This document shows positions 24,197 to 33,668 of a DNA stretch of 64,000 nt, piece after piece; position 1 is the first letter of the stretch; each line of letters starts with the position of its first letter. Both the position numbers and the translations under genes were made by a program. The notes under the pieces are model-generated. The model did no database searches. It saw only the letters and a list, made by a program, of their open reading frames with translations, and was not told the DNA's origin. The DNA comes from Luteibacter jiangsuensis. GTDB taxonomy: Bacteria; Pseudomonadota; Gammaproteobacteria; Xanthomonadales; Rhodanobacteraceae. The stretch covers positions 1,054,001 to 1,118,000 of the forward strand of contig NZ_JAUSSK010000001.1 of the NCBI RefSeq assembly GCF_030812295.1, written 5' to 3'.

Positions 24197-27100
24197 TCAG
24201 ACTCCGGGAAGCCGCACCTGCCACACCGCGTAAGGCTGGCCGAGGCCGAGCCATACGTGCTGTGTCGTGCCGCGCCAGTTCAAGGGTTGGTCGTGCAGGA
24301 GGTCGTGGATGTCGATCGCGGCATCGGTGGACAGGCCCCAGTCGCCCAGCGGCAGGACGAGGTCGGCCGCCTGAGCGTTGTGCGGGTCCATGCTGATCGC
24401 CACCAGCACGAGGTCGTCGCCCGTGCGTTTCTCGAAGAACAGCACCTGGTCGTTGTTCGCCGGCAGGAAACGCACGCCCAGGTGCGTCTGCAAGGCAGGA
24501 TGCGCACGCCTGATCCGGTTCAGCCGGGTGATCTCGGCCACGATGTTGCCTGGCGCGTCGAAATCACGGAGCCGTATCTCGTACTTTTCCGAGTCGAGGT
24601 ATTCCTCCTTCCCGGGGATGGGCGCGGACTCGCAGATCTCGAAACCGGAGTACATGCCCCACAGCCCGGAGAGCGTCGTGGCCAGCGCCGCGCGAATGAG
24701 GAAACCCGGGCGGCCGGACGTCTGCAGGAAGTACGGATTGATGTCCGGCGTGTTGACGAAGAAGTTCGGCCGGAAGAAGTCCTTCGGCGGCGCGGTGGTC
24801 AACTCGGTCAGGTAATCGATGAATTCCTGCTTGGAATTGCGCCACGTGAAATAGGTGTATGACTGGCTGAAGCCGATCTTGGCCAGGCGATACATCGGCT
24901 TGGGACGCGTGAAGGCTTCGGAAAGGAACAACACGTCGGGATACTTCGCCCGTACCCGCGCGATCATCCACTCCCAGAAGGGGAATGGCTTCGTGTGCGG
25001 GTTGTCCACACGGAACGTACGCACGCCCTCGGCCGCCCAGAACAGCACGACGTCGCATAGTGCCTGCCAGAGCGACGGAATCGCGCCGTCGGCGTAGAAG
25101 TCGACATTGACGATGTCCTGGTATTTCTTCGGCGGGTTCTCCGCGTACCTGATGCTGCCGTCGGGGCGCCAGTCGAACCACTCGGGATGCTCCTTCAACC
25201 ATGGGTGGTCGGGCGAGCACTGGATCGCGAAGTCCAGGGCCAGTTCCAGCCCATGCGCGTGGGCGGCGTCGCGTAATGCGCGGAAGTCTTCGAGCGTTCC
25301 CAGTTGCGGATGGATCGCGGTATGGCCGCCCTCCGGTGATCCGATGGCGTAGGGGCTGCCCGGGTCGCCGGGACCCGGACTGAGGTTGTTGTTCGGCCCC
25401 TTGCGGAACGCCGTGCCGATGGGATGGATCGGAGGGAAGTACAGCACGTCGAAACCCATGTCGCGGATCGCCGGAAGGCGCGCGATCGTGCCGCGGAACG
25501 TGCCGTGCTTCTCCTTGGCCCCGGTCATCGAGCGAGGGAACAACTCGTACCAGCTCGCGAACCCGGCCTCGCGCCGGTCCACCTCCAGCAGGTAGGGCCC
25601 GGCTACGCTCGACCGCTCGCGCGGATCGGTCGCGGTCATCAGGTCCAGCGTGCTGTCGGCGAGCAGGATCTCAAGGCGGTCGTCGCCTTCGGCCTTGGCC
25701 ACGGCCGCGGCGAGGTTGCGCAAGGCCTTCGCCTTCGGGCCGGCGGCATCCTTCGCCCGTGCCTCCACCAGCAACCTGCCCTCCTCCAGCTCCAGGGCGA
25801 TGGGCACGTTCGCATCGTGCTTCAACTCGATTTCATGCCGGTAGGTCGCGAACGGGTCGCGCCACGCCTCGATCAGGAATTCGTAGCGGCCGATGCGCGT
25901 CGGCGTGAAACTGGCGGCATGGATGTCGTTGTCGACGAGGGCCATCGTCACTTCGCGCCAGGTCTTTTCGTCCTGCGCGCGATATCGCAGCCGTGCGGAA
26001 AGCACGTCGTGACCGTCCATGAAGATATCCGCCGAGACCGCGACAGCCTGGCCGACGACGCGCTTGGCGGGGAACCTCCCCGCGTCCACCGTCGGCGTCA
26101 CCGCCTCGATGATCACCCGGGGTGCGCGGGTGGATGTCTGCAGGAATTCCTTCTGGGCCAGAGCCCCCAGCTTCCGCTTCGCCGGCGCCGCCTGCGTGCC
26201 CCGCAATGTCAGGACGGCACCGGGCGCCAGCGCCACTGCATCGCCCTGGTCGAAGACCTTGCGCCCGTCGGGCATGGTCCAGGGAGCGAAATGGGCCGCC
26301 GCGCCGGCCAACGCCTCCGCGGCGCCCAGTGCGACCTCGCGATCCAGGGAAGCGTTCACCAGCGTCAGGGAGGCGCGTTCGGCTGTGCGCGGATCTGCGC
26401 CTTCGATGGTGAGGAACATGGCCACGCCGTGGGTCGTCCGGACCAGCGGTGGCCCCGGCATGCGTTCCCCCACCGACTCGTTCGCCGCCTTCACCGTCTT
26501 CGTGACGTCCAGCACCGCCTCCCTGGCCAGCGCCGCCGGCGTCACCGGGTTTCCGCGGCGGGGGTCCAGCGCGTCGTGCACGGCGTACTCGAACCCAAGC
26601 GGCATCATCCATCCGGCAGGCGACGTGGCGCTGAAGGCAATGGCACGGCGATAGGCGTGGCCGAGCTGGTTTTCCTCGCCCAGTTCGTCACCCAGCCGCG
26701 TCGAGAACGGCGCCTCCGTGCAGGCGAGGACGGGCGCCAAGGCGCCGAGGCGTTCGGCTTCCTCCACGAACCAGGATGAACGGAAGTCCCACCAGCTCGC
26801 CGAGGAAACCACGGCATCGAAGCCCGCGCCACGCAAGGCAGCCACTTCATCCGGCGTCAGGCCCGGTGTCCACGCCAGGAACACCGTCTGGGGCGCATCC
26901 GCTCGCACGGCATCGATCAACGTCTTCCACACTGTCGCACCCAGGCGCTGCGGATGAACCAGGCGAAAACCCGACACACCCGCAGCGGTCCATCGGCGCA
27001 AGCGGTCGATCCACCACCGGCAGGCGGCGTCGACCACCTCGGGATCGTTGAACCGCCAGCGCGCGCTATCGCTTTCGCTCGGCGTCCAGCGCGGGTCGGG

Positions 27101-27469
27101 CGTGCCATGTCGCGCGGCGACCGCGCGAAACCATTCCGGGTGATCCTGGCGCACGGGTGCATCCGCGGCCAGTTCGTCGAGGGGAAGATCCAGCCAGAGT
27201 TCGAGGTCGTGCGCGCGGCACGCCTTGGCGATCTGCGCCAGCCGCGTCGCCGCGTCGCCGTCCGCACCCAGGGCGGGGTGCAGCCGGTCGAAATCGCGTG
27301 TCACGAAGACATCGCCACACGCCGACGGTTCGAATGGCGGAGCCACCAGCAATTGACGAAAGCCGAGCGCCGCCGCGTGCTCGATCCACGCGTTCCAGGT
27401 GGTCAGCGGCCCCGCCAGCAGCGGGTGCAGATAATAAATGCGAAATGGCGCACACGGGCTGGCCGACAT
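24197..27469 (-). CDS. glgE: GlgE maltosyltransferase with an extra degenerate N-terminal amylase-like domain
   Basis: Transfers maltose from alpha-maltose-1-phosphate to the end of an alpha-1,4-glucan. The 1090-residue product is much longer than mycobacterial GlgE (about 700). Residues about 449-1090 are GlgE proper: beta-sandwich VDAGRFPAKRVVGQ, then FPPIHPIGTAFRKGPNN, FRVDNPHTKPFPFWEW with nucleophile Asp822 and LFLSEAFTRPKPMYRLAK with acid Glu851. Residues about 8-390 resemble a second GH13 barrel (SGFRLVHPQRLG, FLAWTPGLTPDE, SASWWDFRSSWF), but the catalytic carboxylates are replaced, Val171 at the nucleophile and Trp200 at the acid position. Start at 27469 gives this domain intact; an ATG 18 codons upstream lacks a ribosome site. 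First gene of the operon. Confidence 0.93.
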   Translation of the reverse strand: MSASPCAPFRIYYLHPLLAGPLTTWNAWIEHAAALGFRQLLVAPPFEPSACGDVFVTRDFDRLHPALGADGDAATRLAQIAKACRAHDLELWLDLPLDELAADAPVRQDHPEWFRAVAARHGTPDPRWTPSESDSARWRFNDPEVVDAACRWWIDRLRRWTAAGVSGFRLVHPQRLGATVWKTLIDAVRADAPQTVFLAWTPGLTPDEVAALRGAGFDAVVSSASWWDFRSSWFVEEAERLGALAPVLACTEAPFSTRLGDELGEENQLGHAYRRAIAFSATSPAGWMMPLGFEYAVHDALDPRRGNPVTPAALAREAVLDVTKTVKAANESVGERMPGPPLVRTTHGVAMFLTIEGADPRTAERASLTLVNASLDREVALGAAEALAGAAAHFAPWTMPDGRKVFDQGDAVALAPGAVLTLRGTQAAPAKRKLGALAQKEFLQTSTRAPRVIIEAVTPTVDAGRFPAKRVVGQAVAVSADIFMDGHDVLSARLRYRAQDEKTWREVTMALVDNDIHAASFTPTRIGRYEFLIEAWRDPFATYRHEIELKHDANVPIALELEEGRLLVEARAKDAAGPKAKALRNLAAAVAKAEGDDRLEILLADSTLDLMTATDPRERSSVAGPYLLEVDRREAGFASWYELFPRSMTGAKEKHGTFRGTIARLPAIRDMGFDVLYFPPIHPIGTAFRKGPNNNLSPGPGDPGSPYAIGSPEGGHTAIHPQLGTLEDFRALRDAAHAHGLELALDFAIQCSPDHPWLKEHPEWFDWRPDGSIRYAENPPKKYQDIVNVDFYADGAIPSLWQALCDVVLFWAAEGVRTFRVDNPHTKPFPFWEWMIARVRAKYPDVLFLSEAFTRPKPMYRLAKIGFSQSYTYFTWRNSKQEFIDYLTELTTAPPKDFFRPNFFVNTPDINPYFLQTSGRPGFLIRAALATTLSGLWGMYSGFEICESAPIPGKEEYLDSEKYEIRLRDFDAPGNIVAEITRLNRIRRAHPALQTHLGVRFLPANNDQVLFFEKRTGDDLVLVAISMDPHNAQAADLVLPLGDWGLSTDAAIDIHDLLHDQPLNWRGTTQHVWLGLGQPYAVWQVRLPGV

Positions 27470-27626
27470 GTGACTCGCGTTCCTCGAAGATGGGGACGAG
27501 CATGCCGGGCCGGATGTATGCATCGCGCCAATGACCCGGGCACGCGAAGGCCAAGACAGTGACGCAGAGGGGTGTTGCGACAGTGTGAATGCACGCCGCA
27601 AGGGCGGCACGGACGGAACCGGGGCG

Positions 27627-28262
27627 CTAGGCGATGAGCGAGCGCATGGCCCTGGCGATGGCTTGTTCGTCGTCGCCGGTACGTTCCGCGAGCAGTGCCG
27701 CCGCGCCGCGGCGGTCGCCCGCGGTGCGGTTCTGGCCCAGCTTCCATTTGCCCTCGATGCGATCGAGGGGAACGCGGATGCCGACGATGCCATTGAGCAT
27801 GCCTGCGACGTAATCCGCCGGTGCGTCGTCCACCTGCCATGGCCGTGGCTGCGCCGCGTCCTTCTCGGATTGATCGGTCAGGCGTACCAGCAGGGCGCGG
27901 AGGCGGGTCGGATCGGCGAAGGTCTCCGGCACCCCGTAGGCGTGTACGGCGATGTAGTTCCAGGTGGGCACTTCGCGATGATGCGTGGCCTTGCCGGGAT
28001 AGCCGTTCGGCGAGATATAGGCATGTGGGCCGGCGAAGATCGACAGGGCCTCGCCGGCGTGCCGGGCGACATGGTCGTTGCCTTTCGCCACGTGGGCGTA
28101 GAGCGTGCCCAGCGGCCCCTCGTCCGGTGCCAGCACGAAAGGCAGGTGCGAGGCCTCGATGCCACCCTCGCCCGACGTCACCAGCGTGCCGAAGGCGATC
28201 TCGCGGATCGCCTCGTGCAGCGTTTGCAGACGTTCTTCGCGGAAGGCCTTCGGCGTGTACAT
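27627..28262 (-). CDS. PaiB-type FMN-binding negative transcriptional regulator
   Basis: 211-residue protein of the PaiB family, split-barrel FMN/heme-fold proteins. In Bacillus, PaiB was described as a negative regulator of sporulation and protease genes; the role in proteobacteria is unclear. Recognisable pieces are MYTPKAFREERLQTLHEAI at the start, ASHLPFVLAPDEGPLGTLYAHVAKGNDH in the barrel and the WNYIAVHAYG motif, ending with a helical C-terminus with KWKLGQNR. Length is typical (about 205-215). It starts two bases past the zipA stop, so it is likely co-transcribed with zipA, with no obvious functional link. Confidence 0.9.
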   Translation of the reverse strand: MYTPKAFREERLQTLHEAIREIAFGTLVTSGEGGIEASHLPFVLAPDEGPLGTLYAHVAKGNDHVARHAGEALSIFAGPHAYISPNGYPGKATHHREVPTWNYIAVHAYGVPETFADPTRLRALLVRLTDQSEKDAAQPRPWQVDDAPADYVAGMLNGIVGIRVPLDRIEGKWKLGQNRTAGDRRGAAALLAERTGDDEQAIARAMRSLIA

Positions 28263-28264
28263 GG

Positions 28265-29260
28265 TTATTGGCCGAACTTGATCTCTTCGCCTTCGTGGCC
28301 GCGATCCCAGCCACGCAGTTCGTCGCGCATGTGGGCGATACGCTGGCGGCCGAGGGCGTTGCGTTCCTCGTCCAGGACCAGGCCGTCGAGCAGTTCGGCG
28401 AGACGCTGCGCCGTGGGCAGCATCGCATCCCACGCATCCAGTGCCGACACCGGGCCCGGCAAGGCCATGAAGAACGACAGGCCAGGCGTTTGCAGCGTCG
28501 CGATGCGTGCCATGTCGAAATTGCCCGGCTTGACCAGGTTGGCCACGCTGAAGATGGGGCCCTGTTCCGGATGGCCGTCGACCAGGCGGTGGTAGATACC
28601 CATGTCGCCGAACTCGAGGCCCGCTTTTTCCGCGGCTACCACGAGGTCGGAGCCGTTGAACTTGCTGCCCTCGCGGGAGACGACATACAGGCTGACGATG
28701 CGCTCGACCGGTGCATGCGGCGGGCGGCGGCCCAGATCGGACCGGGGCGGTGCCTTGGGTGGTGCCGGGGGCGCTGCTGGAGCGGGAGCCGGGGCTGGCA
28801 CGGAAGCGTGGACCGACGGCTCGTCGATCTCGAGCGGCAGATCGATGCGTGGATCGACCCGGGACGACGGGCCACGGGGGGCCGGTTCTTCCTTGATGAC
28901 GGGGGCGGCCGAAGCCGTGCGCTCGCCTGCCAGCGAGGCGCCCAGGCGCTCCAACTCGGCGCGCAGGTCGACATCGAGTTCGCCCTGCGCCGGCTTCGGG
29001 CTGAACAGCGGGTCGCCGGCGTCTTCGTCACGCGCGCTGAAGGATTCCGCCGCCCCGGTTTCCAGGTCGTCCCGCTCGTCGCCGAACACGGGCTCGCGGC
29101 GCTCGCGCGCACGCTCAGGCTGTTCCTGCACCGGCTTTCGGCGCCCCTGCTCCTTTCGTGGCTGGCCGAACATCCAGAGCAGCACGAGCACGACGATGCC
29201 GACGAAGAGCATCGGGATGCCTACCGCGGGATTCCAGGCGAGGCCGATGACGGGATTCAT
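28265..29260 (-). CDS. zipA: Cell division protein ZipA
   Basis: Inner-membrane anchor for FtsZ at the division site. The 331 residues follow the ZipA plan: N-terminal membrane helix (about 14-31, GIPMLFVGIVVLVLLWMF), a charged stretch, a Pro/Ala-rich linker (about 155-185) and the C-terminal FtsZ-binding domain from about 205 with IVSLYVVSREGSKFNG, GMGIYHRLV-like and IFSVANLVKPGNFDM. smc upstream and same orientation is the usual order; ligA, often next, is replaced here by paiB. Confidence 0.95.
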   Translation of the reverse strand: MNPVIGLAWNPAVGIPMLFVGIVVLVLLWMFGQPRKEQGRRKPVQEQPERARERREPVFGDERDDLETGAAESFSARDEDAGDPLFSPKPAQGELDVDLRAELERLGASLAGERTASAAPVIKEEPAPRGPSSRVDPRIDLPLEIDEPSVHASVPAPAPAPAAPPAPPKAPPRSDLGRRPPHAPVERIVSLYVVSREGSKFNGSDLVVAAEKAGLEFGDMGIYHRLVDGHPEQGPIFSVANLVKPGNFDMARIATLQTPGLSFFMALPGPVSALDAWDAMLPTAQRLAELLDGLVLDEERNALGRQRIAHMRDELRGWDRGHEGEEIKFGQ

Positions 29261-29283
29261 GGTCGATTCCTTGGATGTGATGC

Positions 29284-32200
29284 TTAGGCGACGCCGACGA
29301 GCTTGGTTGCCTCGGCCAGGTCGACCTGGACGAGACGCGACACGCCCGGTTCGCGCATGGTAACGCCGCAGAGCTGGTGTGCGGCTTCCATCGTGGCCTT
29401 GTTGTGGCTCACGAAGATGAACTGCACCTTCTCGCTCATCTCCCGGACCATGGCCGAGAAGCGACCGACATTGGCCTCGTCCAGCGGCGCATCCACCTCG
29501 TCCAGGAGACAGAATGGCGCGGGATTGAGGCCGAAGATGGCGAACACCAGCGACACGGCGGTGAGCGCCTTCTCGCCGCCGGAAAGCAGCGTGATATTCG
29601 ACACGCGCTTGCCCGGGGGCCGCGCCATGATCGCCACCCCGGTGTCGAGCAGGTCTTCGCCGGTGAGTTCGAGGTAGGCATGGCCGCCACCGAACAAGCG
29701 CGGGAAGAGCTCCTGCACGCCCGCATTGACCCGGTCGAACGTTTCCTTGAAACGTTGGCGGGTTTCGCGGTCGATCTTCTTGATCGCCCCTTCGAGTGTC
29801 TCCAGCGCGCCGGCGAGATCGGTCAGCTGCGCGTCGAGGTATTCCTTGCGCTGTGACTGCTCGGCGTGCTCCTGGATCGCGGCGAGGTTGACCGGCTCCA
29901 GGCGGGCGATCTTTTGCGATAGTTCGACCAGCTGTTGCTGCCAGCGCTCCGGCTCGGCGTCCTCGGCGAGTTCGGCGAGCAACGCGTCCAGTTCGAGTCC
30001 GGAGGTGGCGATGGCCTCGGCGAGCTGTTCCGCGCGCAATTGCAGGGCCTGTGCGGCGAGCCTTTTTTCGGACACGCTCTCGCGCACCTGGTTGAGCACG
30101 TGCTCGATACGCTGCCGATCCTGTTCCAGGCGGCGGAACTCGGCGTCACAATCTTCCAGGGCACGGCGTGCTTCGACCAACTGCTTGTCGACCAGCAGGC
30201 GCTGGTCGAGATAGGTCTGCCTCTCGGCCTCTAGCTCGGCGATGGGATCGGACCCTGCGGCGAGCTGCTGGTCGATCTCGTCACGACGCGCCACCACCTG
30301 GCGAAGCTGTGTGTCGAGGCGGCCCAGCGCCTGTTCCAGCGAACCGAGCGCTGAACGCTTGGACTCCATGCTCAACGCGAGCTGGTGGGCCTGGTCGGCG
30401 GCTTCACGCGCGTTGATGCGCGCCTCCTCGCGTGCTTCGAGGAGTTCGCGGCGTTCGTTTTCCAGCCCGCGGCGCTCGTCCTCCCGGTCGCCCATGTGGC
30501 CCACCGCCTCGTCGAGGCGTGCACGGGCTTCGCGGGTCTGTCCTTCGAGTTCATCGAGTTGTTCGACGATGACCGAGATTTCGCCGCCGACCTTTTCCGC
30601 CCGGGCTCGTGCCGTTTCCATCTTGCCGCGATGGCTCTGCAACTGCCCGGCCAACTCGGAGAGACGGCGGTGCGCGGCGTAGAGATCGCGTTGCGCATCG
30701 TCGCGCTGGCGCTCGGTCTCGAACTTGCGCGTGCGCAGGGCTTCCAACTGCTCGGTGCGCTCCTCGATGGAGGCCTCGAGCGTTTCGATCTGTTCGGCGA
30801 GCTGGCGGATGTCGCGCTCGCGGGCGAGCACGCCCACCTGGTTGCCCTGCGCGCGCAGCACGCGAGCCCAGCCCGGCCCCATCCAGGCGCCGTCGCGGGT
30901 GATGACCGACTGGTGCGGCGCCAGCGAAGCGAGCCGCGAGGCGGCTTCCTCGACCGAATCGGCCACGAAGACATGACCGAGCAGGTTCACCGCGGCCAGC
31001 GGCCCGCGCACATGGGCGGCCAGCGTACCGGCAGTGCCGGGGCCGCCCTGCTCGCGTGCGAACAAGGCGACGTCGGCCTGGCCCAGCGCCTCGAATTCCG
31101 GCGTCAGCGCTTCCGGGGCGTCGACCAGCACGCCATCGAGCACGCCGGCCAGCACGGTTTCCACGGCGGATTCGTAGCCGGCATCCACTTGCAGGGATTC
31201 GCCGAGGCGGCGCGAACGGTCCAGGCCCAGGCGGGCCAGCCAGCCGCTGGCGGCGGTTTCCTCCTGGCCCAGCGCCGCGCTTTGCAGGGCTTCCAGCGAA
31301 GCCTGGCGGCCGCGTGCGGTCTGCAATTGCTGGCGAGCGTCGTTCAACGCCGACTGCACCTGGCGTTCCTCGTCGAGCACCCGCTCGTAGGCGACCTTGT
31401 GCTGGTCGAGCACGCCGCCGAGTTGCTCCACCCGCTCGCGCTGGGTCTCGTGTTCGGTGTCCAGTTGCTCGGAGGCCGCGTCGAGCGCGGCGACGTCGGT
31501 GGCGCGCTGCTCGGCTTCCAAGGCCTCCCGGCGCTTGGACAGGTCGACCGCCTGGCGGTCGAGGTAGGCCAGCTTGGTGCGCTCCACTTCCGCGGCGCGG
31601 CTGGATTCGGAAGCGCCACGCGTATGCGTGTCCCAACGCTGCTGCCAGTCCGCGAGTTTGGCTTCGGTCGCGCGCTGCGCCTCGCCCGTCTCGTCCTGGA
31701 TCTGCTGCAGCGATTCCAGCTTCGGCTCGCCCTCGGCCAGCGCCATGCGCAAGGCCTCGATCTGCTCGCGATCCGCGCCGATATGGCCCTGCAGCTCTTC
31801 GTACTCCCGCTCGGTGTCGGCACGCGAACGCGTGAGGCGCTCGTTGAGGTCGCGGTTGTGCCGCACCTGTTGCTCGACGCGCGCTATCTCGGCGCCGACC
31901 TTGTACACCTCGGCCTGCACCTGGTTCATGTGTTCGCTGGCGCCCTGATGGCGCTCGCGCACGCTTTCCAGCTGCGCCTCCACCTGGCGCTGCGTGGCGA
32001 GGTGCTTCTCGATCTCCAGTTCGGCCTCGCGCAGGCCGGAGCCCTCACCCTCGTGGCGGCGGTGAAGCGTGCGGTATTCCAGCGCGCGCAACTCGGCCTC
32101 GCGGCGGGTGTGCTCTTCCTTGAAGGCCTTCCAGCGCTCGGCGGCGCGGGCCTGGCGATTCAGGTGGTCGAGCTGTTTCTCGACCTCGTCGCGTACGTCG

Positions 32201-32784
32201 CGCACGCGGTCGAGGTTCTCTCGCGTGGACTTGATGCGGCTCTCGGTCTCCTTGCGGCGCTCCTTGTACTTGGAGATGCCGGCGGCTTCCTCCAGGTGCG
32301 TACGCAGTTCCTCGGGCGCGGCCTCGATGATCTGGCTGATCATGCCCTGCTCGATGATCGAGTAGGAGCGGGGCCCGAGGCCCGTGCCGAGGAAGAGGTC
32401 GGTGATGTCGCGCCGGCGGCAACGCGCACCGTTGAGGAAATAGGCGGACTGGCCGTCGCGGCTGACCACGCGCTTCACCGATATCTCGGCGAAGCTGGCG
32501 TATTCGCCCTGGATGGTGGCGTCGCTGTTGTCGAAGATCAGCTCGACCGTAGCCTGGCCCACCGGCTTGCGCGCGCTCGAACCGGAAAAGATGACGTCGG
32601 TGAGTGAGTCGCCGCGCAGGCGGCTGGCGGCCGATTCACCCATCACCCATCGAATGGCGTCGATGATGTTCGACTTGCCGCAGCCGTTCGGGCCGACGAC
32701 GCCGGTCATGTTGGTAGGCAGGTGCAGCGTGGTGGGGTCGACGAAGGACTTGAATCCCGCCAGCTTGATCGTGGTCAGACGCAT
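29284..32784 (-). CDS. smc: Chromosome segregation protein SMC
   Basis: ATPase that compacts and segregates chromosomes, working with ScpA/ScpB. The 1166 residues show the full SMC plan: N-terminal ATPase half with Walker A GVVGPNGCGKSNIIDA, two long coiled-coil arms rich in Glu/Arg/Gln (about 170-490 and 680-1000), a hinge between them (GVLDGVLVDAPEAL region), and the C-terminal half with signature LLSGGEKALTAVSLVF and Walker B PFCLLDEVDAPLDEANV. Length matches bacterial SMC. Followed 23 bases later by zipA, the conserved arrangement in this group. Confidence 0.98.
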   Translation of the reverse strand: MRLTTIKLAGFKSFVDPTTLHLPTNMTGVVGPNGCGKSNIIDAIRWVMGESAASRLRGDSLTDVIFSGSSARKPVGQATVELIFDNSDATIQGEYASFAEISVKRVVSRDGQSAYFLNGARCRRRDITDLFLGTGLGPRSYSIIEQGMISQIIEAAPEELRTHLEEAAGISKYKERRKETESRIKSTRENLDRVRDVRDEVEKQLDHLNRQARAAERWKAFKEEHTRREAELRALEYRTLHRRHEGEGSGLREAELEIEKHLATQRQVEAQLESVRERHQGASEHMNQVQAEVYKVGAEIARVEQQVRHNRDLNERLTRSRADTEREYEELQGHIGADREQIEALRMALAEGEPKLESLQQIQDETGEAQRATEAKLADWQQRWDTHTRGASESSRAAEVERTKLAYLDRQAVDLSKRREALEAEQRATDVAALDAASEQLDTEHETQRERVEQLGGVLDQHKVAYERVLDEERQVQSALNDARQQLQTARGRQASLEALQSAALGQEETAASGWLARLGLDRSRRLGESLQVDAGYESAVETVLAGVLDGVLVDAPEALTPEFEALGQADVALFAREQGGPGTAGTLAAHVRGPLAAVNLLGHVFVADSVEEAASRLASLAPHQSVITRDGAWMGPGWARVLRAQGNQVGVLARERDIRQLAEQIETLEASIEERTEQLEALRTRKFETERQRDDAQRDLYAAHRRLSELAGQLQSHRGKMETARARAEKVGGEISVIVEQLDELEGQTREARARLDEAVGHMGDREDERRGLENERRELLEAREEARINAREAADQAHQLALSMESKRSALGSLEQALGRLDTQLRQVVARRDEIDQQLAAGSDPIAELEAERQTYLDQRLLVDKQLVEARRALEDCDAEFRRLEQDRQRIEHVLNQVRESVSEKRLAAQALQLRAEQLAEAIATSGLELDALLAELAEDAEPERWQQQLVELSQKIARLEPVNLAAIQEHAEQSQRKEYLDAQLTDLAGALETLEGAIKKIDRETRQRFKETFDRVNAGVQELFPRLFGGGHAYLELTGEDLLDTGVAIMARPPGKRVSNITLLSGGEKALTAVSLVFAIFGLNPAPFCLLDEVDAPLDEANVGRFSAMVREMSEKVQFIFVSHNKATMEAAHQLCGVTMREPGVSRLVQVDLAEATKLVGVA

Positions 32785-32956
32785 TATGGTTTCCGTTGGG
32801 ACGCGGCCGTGGACTCCGTTCGGGAGCCTCCCCCTGGCTGATCGATCACTTTGCCAAAGGGGGACGGGGTGCGCAATACACGAAGCAGCATGAGGTTAAA
32901 GCGCTAACCCATTGTTTTAACGAAAAACCACTTTCGGCTTGATGAGCACAGCCTTT

Positions 32957-33036
32957 GTGGGAGCCGCTTCAGCGGCGATGGGTGCTTGCCGGCAACTGGC
33001 CCGCTGCCGCGGGATCGCCGCTGAAGCGGCTCCCGC
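32957..33036. repeat. Inverted pair of REP-like units
   Basis: GTGGGAGCCGCTTCAGCGGC... (32957-32989, including the GGTGCTTGC tail) faces its reverse complement at 33014-33036, 24 bases apart. Each unit folds on itself (GCCGC-TTCA-GCGGC) and the pair can also form one long hairpin. It fills the 295-base gap between the bolA stop and the smc start; I see no gene there. Confidence 0.85.
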
Positions 33037-33079
33037 CGGGTATGGCTCTCCTGGTCCAGATCGGCTCTCCCGATCCAGG

Positions 33080-33346
33080 TTATGGCTCCCCGGGGGCTTT
33101 CGCCTCGATGGCCAGGGCATGGATGCCGTCGGGCATCATCTCGGCAAGGGCCGCGTACACCATGCGGTGCCGCTGGATCGGGTTCTTCCCGGCGAACGCC
33201 GGGCTGACGATGCGGGCGAGGAAATGGCCCTTGCCCTCCCCCGAGTGGCCGGCGTGCTTGTGACCTTCGTCGATGACATCCAGCTGGACCGGGGCCAGGG
33301 CCTCGGTCAGCAGGGTGCGGATGCGTTCGACTTTCTCGATCGTCAT
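33080..33346 (-). CDS. BolA family protein
   Basis: BolA-fold proteins pair with monothiol glutaredoxins to handle [2Fe-2S] clusters, and some affect cell shape. The 88-residue product has the BolA core: [29 protein letters not shown], then [30 protein letters not shown], with the conserved His residues and the FxGxxxxxRHRxV motif. Its ATG overlaps the yciI TGA in ATGA. BolA or IbaG cannot be told apart from the sequence alone, although the central GHKHAGH motif favours BolA. Confidence 0.92.
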   Translation of the reverse strand: MTIEKVERIRTLLTEALAPVQLDVIDEGHKHAGHSGEGKGHFLARIVSPAFAGKNPIQRHRMVYAALAEMMPDGIHALAIEAKAPGEP

Positions 33347-33642
33347 GGCAGGACGGCGCGGAAAGGGCGGACCGTCACCTCGCGATAAACGCCCGCCTCG
33401 ACATAGGGATCGGCGTCGGCCCAGCGCTTCGCGGCCGCGAGGTCGCTGAACTCGGCGACGATCATGCTTCCCGCGAAGCCCGCCTCGCCCGGGTCTTCCG
33501 CATCGATCGCGGGAAACGGGCCGGCCAGCTTCAGGCGGCCCTCGTCCTTCAACGCGTTCAGGCGCGCGAGGTGCGCAGGACGCGCCGCGAGGCGGTTCTC
33601 CAGCGAATTCGGGTGGTCGAGGGCGACGATGGCATAGAACAT
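33343..33642 (-). CDS. YciI family protein
   Basis: 99-residue protein of the YciI-like (dimeric alpha-beta barrel) family; function not established, related to YCII and muconolactone-isomerase-like folds. Visible features are [27 protein letters not shown], with the DxPxxxxxRxxxRPxHL pattern, [14 protein letters not shown] and the terminal [21 protein letters not shown]. Overlaps the bolA-like gene by four bases and lies 26 bases after lysS, so lysS-yciI-bolA is probably one transcript. Its bolA neighbour is also seen in related genomes as far as I recall. Confidence 0.9.
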   Translation of the reverse strand: MFYAIVALDHPNSLENRLAARPAHLARLNALKDEGRLKLAGPFPAIDAEDPGEAGFAGSMIVAEFSDLAAAKRWADADPYVEAGVYREVTVRPFRAVLP

Positions 33643-33668
33643 GGGAGTCTCCGGATAACGGGGCTGGA

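Noticed and set aside
33130-33346. Possibility that the BolA-like gene is truncated by the REP pair
   Set aside because: Length and C-terminus (EAKAPGEP) are normal for the family.
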